Source: Wenzhouxiangella sp. (GTDB taxonomy: Bacteria; Pseudomonadota; Gammaproteobacteria; Xanthomonadales; Wenzhouxiangellaceae). From it: a stretch of DNA of 22,317 bases. Both the position numbers and the translations under genes were made by a program. The first letter of the stretch is position 1, and the number at the start of each line of letters is the position of its first letter. The notes under the pieces are model-generated. The model did not search any database, was not told the DNA's origin, and saw only the letters and a list, made by a program, of their open reading frames with translations. The stretch covers positions 1 through 22,317 of the forward strand of contig SKKM01000219.1 of NCBI GenBank assembly GCA_007121485.1. The letters run 5' to 3'. Positions 18,701-22,317 of this stretch are shown here, piece by piece.

Positions 18701-19201
18701 AAACCAGGCCTGCTCCCCCGGCTGCAGCAGCCGGGTTACGCCCAGCCACAGGCGGTTGCCGAAATGCTGCCGGAGTTCCCCGACCCGCGCATCCGGTGCC
18801 GGCTCGGTCCAGGGCGAAGGTTTCCAGATCGCCAGCACCCGGTCCAGGCCCTCGGCCAGGTCGGCGCGTTCAACCCGGTAGCCGCCCTTGGCCGCGCGCC
18901 GCCTGGCCCGCGTGATCAGGCGGCATAGCTGGCTGTAGGCGGTCTGATCGGGCGCCAGCAGCACCAGGTGCAGATCATCCAGGCGAATCTCGGTGCCGAT
19001 GATCAGGTGCAGCCCGCAGGCTTGCGCCGCCTCGTGCGCCCGCACCACCCCGGCCATGGAGCACTCGTCGGTCAACGCCAGGGCCCGGTAGCCCAGCGCG
19101 GCAGCGCGCTCGACCAGCCTTCCCGGCTGCGCAGCCGAGCGCCGAAAGCTGAAGGCGCTCAGCGCATGCAGTTCGGCGTAGCGGGGTGCGGGGTCTGGCA
19201 T
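15737..19201 (-). CDS. dnaE2: Error-prone DNA polymerase DnaE2 (ImuC) with two repeat-derived insertions
   Basis: This C-family polymerase alpha subunit is used in damage-induced mutagenesis, usually with ImuA and ImuB. The order is an N-terminal PHP domain (YAELHALSAFSF, LALTDECSMAGVVRAHEA, LIIGTEIRL), then the palm with PDIDVDFEHERREEV (about 375-390) and LLKVDCLALG (about 525-533). Next comes the GVFQVESRAQM block, then fingers with GFGDYGFPESHAASFALLTY, and a C-terminal OB fold (GVIFLSLEDETGIINVIVWP) ending in SRDFC. These segments are DnaE2-like rather than replicative DnaE. The length is 1154 residues, against roughly 1030-1080 as I remember the family. The surplus is two low-complexity stretches near 545-615 and 862-912, encoded by REP-like stem-loops and 7-base tandem repeats. 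The frame stays open throughout. imuA and imuB are not next to it. A LexA-like box covers the promoter, and the mRNA may be leaderless. Confidence 0.93.
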   Translation of the reverse strand: MPDPAPRYAELHALSAFSFRRSAAQPGRLVERAAALGYRALALTDECSMAGVVRAHEAAQACGLHLIIGTEIRLDDLHLVLLAPDQTAYSQLCRLITRARRRAAKGGYRVERADLAEGLDRVLAIWKPSPWTEPAPDARVGELRQHFGNRLWLGVTRLLQPGEQAWFGELDRFARRHGLPCLACGDVRMDVREQRALLDVLTALHEHKPLSECGLSLAANGERHLRPVSTLARLYPPEWLAETARVAEACRFSLDELDYRYPRELAPKPLTPAQHLRRLTLAGLRERYGEQAPDRVRQQVAHELKLIEEMGVEAFFLTVHDVVRFARSRGILCQGRGSAANSAVCYCLGVTEVDPSKQQLLFERFISKERNEPPDIDVDFEHERREEVLQYIYDKYGRERAALAATVISYRPKSALKDVGRALGLEPERLNRLTASLAWWDQPETWPERLTKCGFDPEAPVTRQLMRLTGELIGLPRHLSQHVGGMVISDAPLHHLVPVENAAMDSRTIIQWDKDDLETLGLLKVDCLALGILTVIRKTLALIGEGPGTRDQGPDAGLGEGSGARGQGSGCIGEGFDSVDRGSIPDGRCQEPAPDVGHGGPTYGSGPWSLVPGPSPRPRSLAEIPREDPATYAMLCRGDAVGVFQVESRAQMAMLPRLKPRCFYDLVVEVAIVRPGPIQGEMVHPYLARRDNPAEVRYPSPELKGVLERTLGVPIFQEQVMQIAMTAAGFTPGQADQLRRAMAAWKRRRGLEPFREQLVEGMLARGYTLEFTERIYSQIKGFGDYGFPESHAASFALLTYFSAWLKCHHPAAFTCGLLNSQPMGFYAPAQIINDVRRHGVKVRPVDVRFSRWDCGLEDGGDPNRGSAFHGRRPEPDQGSVMRGQGSGVRDQGGSVPAPGFGRRPRRADLRDGSEGIPRPADLAIRLGLRMVKGLQVESAERIVAARAERPLRDVQDLAVRARLDRGQLKALAEAGALKGLAGHRRRARWEALAVQRQGDLLDSAPISEARTPMAPPDALSELLDDYASTGLSLDHHPAALLRRALSKRVRTARTLRETADGTPVEACGLVTHRQRPGTASGVIFLSLEDETGIINVIVWPKLIERYRKEVLQGQLLRVVGTLQNAQGSQHLIARSLHSEDHRLAELRTDSRDFC
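16474..16497 (+). repeat. REP-like stem-loop, copy 1 (inside dnaE2)
   Basis: A GTAG head (16474-16477) is followed by a 7-bp stem, GTCTGCC (16478-16484) with GGCCGAC (16491-16497), one mismatch and a 6-base loop. It matches copy 3 at 21 of 24 positions. GTAG- or GGAG-headed stem-loops are the form known for REP elements mobilised by RAYT transposases. Confidence 0.7.
16527..16560 (+). repeat. Heptamer tandem array CCCTGAY (inside dnaE2)
   Basis: Four full 7-base units alternate CCCTGAT and CCCTGAC (16527-16554), followed by a partial CCCTCA (16555-16560). In the dnaE2 frame on the minus strand it is read as part of MRGQGSGVRDQGG. Confidence 0.9.
16588..16611 (-). repeat. REP-like stem-loop, copy 2, inverted relative to copy 1 (inside dnaE2)
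   Basis: On the minus strand a GTGG head (16611-16608) is followed by the stem GTCGGCC/GGCCGGC with a 6-base loop. Similarity to copy 3 extends past the stem-loop to 34 bases (16578-16611 against 17393-17426), with 29 of 34 identical. Confidence 0.7.
17360..17387 (+). repeat. Heptamer tandem array GGGACCA x4 (inside dnaE2)
   Basis: Four perfect copies of GGGACCA run without interruption. This is the left arm of the 32-bp inverted repeat. Confidence 0.95.
17393..17416 (+). repeat. REP-like stem-loop, copy 3 (inside dnaE2)
   Basis: A GTAG head (17393-17396) is followed by a perfect 7-bp stem, GTCGGCC (17397-17403) with GGCCGAC (17410-17416), and a 6-base loop. It is the best-formed copy and shares a 34-base unit with copy 2. 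Confidence 0.75.
17444..17467 (-). repeat. REP-like stem-loop, copy 4, inverted relative to copy 3 (inside dnaE2)
   Basis: On the minus strand a GTAG head (17467-17464) is followed by ATCGGGG paired with CCCCGAC (one mismatch) and a 6-base loop. Copies 3 and 4 face each other 27 bases apart, like a BIME-type REP pair. It is read in dnaE2 as VDRGSIPDG. Confidence 0.7.
17492..17526 (+). repeat. Degenerate heptamer array CCCTGAC-like x5 (inside dnaE2)
   Basis: Five consecutive 7-base units read CCCTGAC, CCCTGAC, CCCTAGC, CCCTGAA and CCCTCAC. It is the same family as the array at 16527-16560. Confidence 0.85.
17541..17568 (+). repeat. Heptamer tandem array GGTCCCT x4 (inside dnaE2)
   Basis: Four perfect copies of GGTCCCT form the reverse complement of the GGGACCA array at 17360-17387. 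This is the right arm of the 32-bp inverted repeat. Confidence 0.95.
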
Positions 19202-19220
19202 AGTGAAATTTTATACAGTT
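19201..19220 (-). promoter_or_regulatory. dnaE2 promoter -10 with overlapping LexA-like box
   Basis: On the minus strand CTG (19218-19216), ten AT-rich bases, then CAC (19205-19203) differ by one base from the gammaproteobacterial LexA pattern CTG-N10-CAG. About 14 of 20 positions agree with the E. coli consensus. The same bases contain TATAAA (19215-19210) as -10, with CTGAAC 17 bases upstream as a weak -35. The ATG at 19201 lies 8 bases past the -10. SOS control would fit dnaE2; some Xanthomonadales use a different LexA site. Confidence 0.5.
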
Positions 19221-19305
19221 TGCATGAAGGCCGTTCAGACAATCGCCAGCTTCGGTCGACTGTCGAGTCCTTCGGCCCGGCCGTTCACAGGGCTGCGTTG
19301 TCATG

Positions 19306-19335
19306 CTTGAATTCAGCCGTGTGAACCTTCATAAC
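19306..19335 (+). promoter_or_regulatory. Candidate heat-shock and/or housekeeping promoter for cbpA
   Basis: CTTGAA (19306-19311) followed after 14 bases by CCTTCATA (19326-19333) resembles the sigma-32 pattern (CTTGAA and CCCCATNT). The same bases also give a sigma-70 reading, TTGAAT (19307-19312) with CATAAC (19330-19335) at 17-base spacing. The position upstream of a DnaJ-type gene supports a promoter here. Confidence 0.45.
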
Positions 19336-19361
19336 AAGGCGAACCGGCGGAGATCTGATCG

Positions 19362-20315
19362 ATGGAGTTCAAGGACTACTACAAGACCCTGGGCGTCAAG
19401 CCCGAGGCCAGTGCCGATGAGATCAAGCGCGCGTACCGCAAGCTGGCGCGCAAGTACCACCCGGACGTCAGCAAGGAGGCCGATGCCGAGGCCAGGTTCA
19501 AGGAGCTGGGCGAGGCCTACGAGGCCTTGAAGGACCCCGAGAAGCGCGCCCAGTACGACCAGGTCCGCCAGGGCGGCTGGCGCCAGGGCCAGGAGTTCCG
19601 CCCGCCGCCGGGCTGGGGTCAGGGCTGGCAGTCGGCCGGCGACGGCCAGGACTTTTCCGGTTTCAGCGATTTCTTCGAGAGCCTGTTCGGCGGGCTGGGT
19701 CGGGGCGGATTCAGGCAAGGCGCCGGCGGCGGTCGCGCCCAGGTGCGTGCCCGCGGCCGCGACATCCACGCCAGCGTTCAGATCGACCTGGCCACGGCCT
19801 ACGCCGGCGGCGTGCAGCGCCTGAGCCTCAACCGCACTGAAACGGGGCCTGACGGCCGCCTGCAGCAGGTGCCGAAAACGCTCAACGTGCGCATCCCGCC
19901 GGGAGTCACGGACGGCCGTCAGATTCGCCTGAGCGGGCAGGGGGAGCCGGGCATGGGCGGCGGTCCGGCCGGCGATCTGTACCTGGAGGTCGGCCTCAAG
20001 TCTCACCCGCTGTACGAAGTCCAGGGCCGGGACGTGCACCTGAGTTTGCCGATCACGCCCTGGGAGGCCGCGCTGGGCGCCCGCCTGGCCGTGCCCACGC
20101 TGGGCGGCAAGGTCGAACTGCAGATTCCGGCCGGTTCATCCAGCGGCAAGCGCCTGCGCCTGAAAGGCCGCGGCCTGCCCGGCCAGCCGGCCGGCGACCA
20201 GTACGTCATTCTCAAGGTCGTCGTGCCCGAAGCGAAAACCGATCAGGCCCGGTCCTTGTACGAAGCGCTGAAGCAAGAGCAGGATTTCGATCCCCGCGTC
20301 GGCATGGAGGCTTAA
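19362..20315 (+). CDS. cbpA: DnaJ-class co-chaperone CbpA (curved DNA-binding protein)
   Basis: This type II J-domain protein of 317 residues stimulates DnaK ATPase, and in E. coli it also binds DNA in starved cells. The J domain spans residues 4-70 (YYKTLGV, KRAYRKLARKYHPD with H33-P34-D35, FKELGEAYEALKDPEKRAQYD). A Gly/Phe-rich linker (about 72-125) contains SGFSDFFESLFGGLG. Two C-terminal substrate-binding beta domains follow (DIHASVQIDLATAYAGG; VRIPPGVTDGRQIRLSGQGEPG; GDLYLEVGLKSHPLYEVQGRDVH; PAGSSSGKRLRLKGRGLPG). There is no zinc-finger CXXCXGXG region, which separates it from DnaJ. ATG 19362 has GGAG at 19349-19352. The cbpM gene follows 3 bases after the stop, which supports the CbpA assignment. 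Confidence 0.92.
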   Translation: MEFKDYYKTLGVKPEASADEIKRAYRKLARKYHPDVSKEADAEARFKELGEAYEALKDPEKRAQYDQVRQGGWRQGQEFRPPPGWGQGWQSAGDGQDFSGFSDFFESLFGGLGRGGFRQGAGGGRAQVRARGRDIHASVQIDLATAYAGGVQRLSLNRTETGPDGRLQQVPKTLNVRIPPGVTDGRQIRLSGQGEPGMGGGPAGDLYLEVGLKSHPLYEVQGRDVHLSLPITPWEAALGARLAVPTLGGKVELQIPAGSSSGKRLRLKGRGLPGQPAGDQYVILKVVVPEAKTDQARSLYEALKQEQDFDPRVGMEA

Positions 20316-20318
20316 GTC

Positions 20319-20642
20319 ATGACGCCGTCGAAGACGCTGCCGATCGCCGAGATCATCGGCCAGGAACTGGAAGCGGACCTGGACCAGGTCTGCCGTCTGT
20401 GCGGGCTGGACAGCACCGAGTTGCTGGACTGGGTCCGCGAGGGCGTGGTCGAGGCGCAGGAACCGGCCAGCGGTCACTGGCAGTTCAGCGCCCGCCAGGT
20501 CCGTCGGGTGTATGTCGCCCGACGGCTCAAGCGCGACCTGGAGCTGGATACGCGGGCTCTGCCGGTGGTGCTGGACCTGCTCGAGGAGGTCCAGACGCTG
20601 CGCCGGCGCGTGCGCCTGCTCGAGCGCGTGATCGAGGACTGA
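20319..20642 (+). CDS. cbpM: Chaperone modulatory protein CbpM
   Basis: This is a 107-residue partner that in E. coli binds the J domain of CbpA and inhibits both its co-chaperone and DNA-binding activities. The sequence has a MerR-like helix-turn-helix region (DLDQVCRLCGLDSTELLDWVREGVVEAQ) and a central SARQVRRVYVARRLKRDLELD segment. A C-terminal heptad-like helix follows (LPVVLDLLEEVQTLRRRVRLLERVIED). The ribosome binding site GGAGG (20306-20310, 8-base spacing) lies inside the cbpA end, so the two genes are one transcription unit. Confidence 0.9.
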   Translation: MTPSKTLPIAEIIGQELEADLDQVCRLCGLDSTELLDWVREGVVEAQEPASGHWQFSARQVRRVYVARRLKRDLELDTRALPVVLDLLEEVQTLRRRVRLLERVIED

Positions 20643-20654
20643 TCGCCGCCTGAT

Positions 20655-20729
20655 CATTCGGCACCCGATTCCGCCAGCCGGGTCCGGGATCGCGGCATAA
20701 TGGGGATTGACCATTCAGCACCCATTCCG
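20655..20729 (+). repeat. Imperfect direct repeat in the fadH leader
   Basis: The 19 bases at 20655-20673 (CATTCGGCACCCGATTCCG) recur at 20712-20729 with one substitution and one missing base, 57 bases later. No function is known to me; a regulator site pair is possible. Confidence 0.5.
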
Positions 20730-20732
20730 GCC

Positions 20733-22317
20733 GTGTCCGCATACCCTTATCCGCACCTGCTCCAGCCCTTGAACCTGGGCTTCGTTACCCTGCGCAACCG
20801 CATTCTCATGGGTTCCATGCATACCGGCCTGGAAGACCGGGTCTGGAACTGGCCGCGCCTGACCGCGTATTTCGTCGAACGCGCCAAGGGTGGGGCCGGG
20901 CTGATGGTCACCGGCGGCATCGCCCCCAACAGGCGCGGCTCGCTGGCGCCGCTCGCCTCCAAGCTGACCAATCGCTGGGAAGTGGTGCGCCACCGCAAGA
21001 TGACCGACGCCGTGCACGAGGCTGATGGGCGCATCTGCATGCAGATCCTGCACGCCGGGCGCTACGCCTACCATCCGTTCTCGGTCGCGCCCTCGGCGAT
21101 CAAGTCTCCGATTACGCCGTTCAAGCCCAGGGCGCTGTCGTCCAGCGGCGTCGAGGGCCAGATCCGGGATTTCGTGCGCTGCGCCGCCCTGGCCCAGAAG
21201 GCCGGCTACGACGGCGTCGAGGTGATGGGCTCGGAAGGCTATTTCATCAACCAGTTCCTGGTGCCGCGGACCAACCGCCGCTCGGACGGCTGGGGCGGCA
21301 GCTTCGAAAACCGCATGCGCCTGCCCGTAGAAATCGTCAAGCGCACGCGCGAGCGGGTTGGGCCCAACTTCATCATCATCTACCGCCTGTCGATGATCGA
21401 CATGCTGGCCGACGGCAACAGCTGGGAGGAAGTCGTGGCGCTGGGCCAGGCCATCGAGCAGGCCGGGGCGACCATCATCAACACCGGCATCGGCTGGCAC
21501 GAGACGCGCGTGCCCACCATCGCCACTTCGGTGCCCCGCGCGGCGTTTACCTGGGTCACGCGCAAGCTGCGCGACGCCGTCTCGCTGCCGCTGGTCACCA
21601 GCAACCGCATCAACATGCCGCACACGGCCGAGGCGGTGCTGGCGCGCGGCGATGCCGACATGGTGTCCATGGCCCGCCCGCTGCTGGCCGACCCGGAGTG
21701 GGCCAACAAGGCATCCGAGGGACGGGCCGACGAGATCAACACCTGCATCGCCTGCAACCAGGCCTGCCTGGACCACGTGTTCCAGAACAAGGTCGCCTCC
21801 TGCCTGGTCAATCCGCGCGCCGGACACGAGACCGAACTGGTGATCCGGCCGACCGAGCAGAAGAAGAAAATCGCCGTGGTCGGCGCCGGTCCGGCCGGCC
21901 TGGCCGCTGCCGTGACCGCGGCCGAGCGTGGTCACAGGGTGAGCCTGTTCGAGCAGTCCGACCGCATCGGTGGGCAGTTCAACATGGCCATGCGCATCCC
22001 CGGCAAGGAGGAGTTCGTCGAGACCCTGCGCTACTTCACCCGGCGCATCGAACTGCTGGGGATTGACCTGCGACTGAACACGAAGTTTGATCCCGAACAT
22101 GCTGATTCAAAAGTGTTTGATGAAGTGATTGTTGCCACCGGCGTGACCCCGCGCGACCCGCAGATTCCAGGCCAGGATCACGCCAGCGTTCTGAGCTACA
22201 TCGACGTGCTGCTGCACGGCAAGCCGGTCGGCCAGCGGGTCGCGGTCATCGGCGCCGGCGGCATCGGCTTCGACGTCAGCGAATTCCTGGTCCATGGCGA
22301 GGTGCCTGAGCGGCCCG
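20733..22317 (+). CDS. fadH: 2,4-dienoyl-CoA reductase (NADPH), FadH, 3' end outside window
   Basis: The frame is open to the window edge (about 528 residues seen of roughly 670). FadH is a soluble FMN/FAD/4Fe-4S enzyme that reduces 2,4-dienoyl-CoA during beta-oxidation of polyunsaturated fatty acids. The N-terminal TIM-barrel domain shows NRILMGSMHTGLED, MVTGGIAPNRRG, GYDGVEVMGSEGYFINQFL (active-site tyrosine) and INTGIGWHETRVPTIA (active-site histidine). The cluster cysteines C338, C341, C345 and C357 follow with E. coli spacing (CIACNQAC, then 11 residues, then C). An FAD Rossmann motif VVGAGPAGLAAA (about 384-395) and an NADPH motif VIGAGGIGFD come later. I use GTG 20733, which matches the family N-terminus (SAYPYPHLLQPLNLGF). 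ATG 20700, in frame 11 codons upstream, is the alternative. Neither has a strong ribosome binding site. Confidence 0.93.
   Translation, partial: MSAYPYPHLLQPLNLGFVTLRNRILMGSMHTGLEDRVWNWPRLTAYFVERAKGGAGLMVTGGIAPNRRGSLAPLASKLTNRWEVVRHRKMTDAVHEADGRICMQILHAGRYAYHPFSVAPSAIKSPITPFKPRALSSSGVEGQIRDFVRCAALAQKAGYDGVEVMGSEGYFINQFLVPRTNRRSDGWGGSFENRMRLPVEIVKRTRERVGPNFIIIYRLSMIDMLADGNSWEEVVALGQAIEQAGATIINTGIGWHETRVPTIATSVPRAAFTWVTRKLRDAVSLPLVTSNRINMPHTAEAVLARGDADMVSMARPLLADPEWANKASEGRADEINTCIACNQACLDHVFQNKVASCLVNPRAGHETELVIRPTEQKKKIAVVGAGPAGLAAAVTAAERGHRVSLFEQSDRIGGQFNMAMRIPGKEEFVETLRYFTRRIELLGIDLRLNTKFDPEHADSKVFDEVIVATGVTPRDPQIPGQDHASVLSYIDVLLHGKPVGQRVAVIGAGGIGFDVSEFLVHGEVPERP

Noticed and set aside
20715..22100. 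461-residue minus-strand frame opposite fadH
   Set aside because: The plus strand encodes FadH with intact cysteines and active-site residues, so the other frame is a shadow.

Overview
The window reads as chromosomal DNA of a high-GC gammaproteobacterium. FtsE/FtsX, a GspF-type secretion protein, FadH with the E. coli-like iron-sulfur layout, the CbpA/CbpM pair, and a MetX acyltransferase of the kind found in Xanthomonadales all point that way. A Wenzhouxiangella- or Xanthomonadales-like organism is my best guess, but this is an inference from protein resemblance and not a placement.

Layout. 1-2157 (+): the 3' end of gspF runs directly into ftsE and ftsX, with 4-base stop/start overlaps at both junctions. 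2203-8025 (-): a fused 5-oxoprolinase (oplAH) followed 48 bases later by a secreted DUF6351 alpha/beta-hydrolase-like protein. 8054-10542 (+): a methionine unit, made of a promoter, a SAM-I (S-box) riboswitch, a terminator-like stem, and metX (homoserine O-succinyltransferase) overlapping metB (cystathionine gamma-synthase). 10609-11286 (+): a TVP38/TMEM64 membrane protein, possibly on a leaderless mRNA. 11309-12976 (-): a membrane-anchored Abhydrolase_9 protein. 13404-13967 (+): a small outer-membrane beta-barrel. 14128-14300 (-): a broken fragment of a second Abhydrolase_9 gene. 14308-15642 (-): a secreted GH16 glucanase with an extra C-terminal domain and a LacI-type operator candidate upstream. 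15737-19201 (-): the error-prone polymerase dnaE2 (imuC). 19362-20642 (+): the co-chaperone pair cbpA-cbpM. 20733 to the end (+): fadH, cut by the window edge.

The most unusual object is dnaE2. Its reading frame carries two extra stretches, roughly residues 545-615 and 862-912, at points where I expect only short linkers. Both stretches consist of repeat DNA: four GTAG/GTGG-headed 24-base stem-loops that resemble REP elements, arranged as inverted pairs, plus arrays of 7-base tandem repeats (GGGACCA and CCCTGAY types). One stretch is bounded by a perfect 32-bp inverted repeat. All of it stays open in the dnaE2 frame. Because 7 is not a multiple of 3, a change of one repeat unit would shift the frame of a mutagenic polymerase. 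The gene therefore looks both like a host of REP-like elements turned into protein and like a possible phase-variable mutator. The latter is a hypothesis.

Other points of note are the SAM-I riboswitch controlling a MetX/MetB unit, a LexA-like box on the dnaE2 promoter, and the decayed Abhydrolase_9 fragment.
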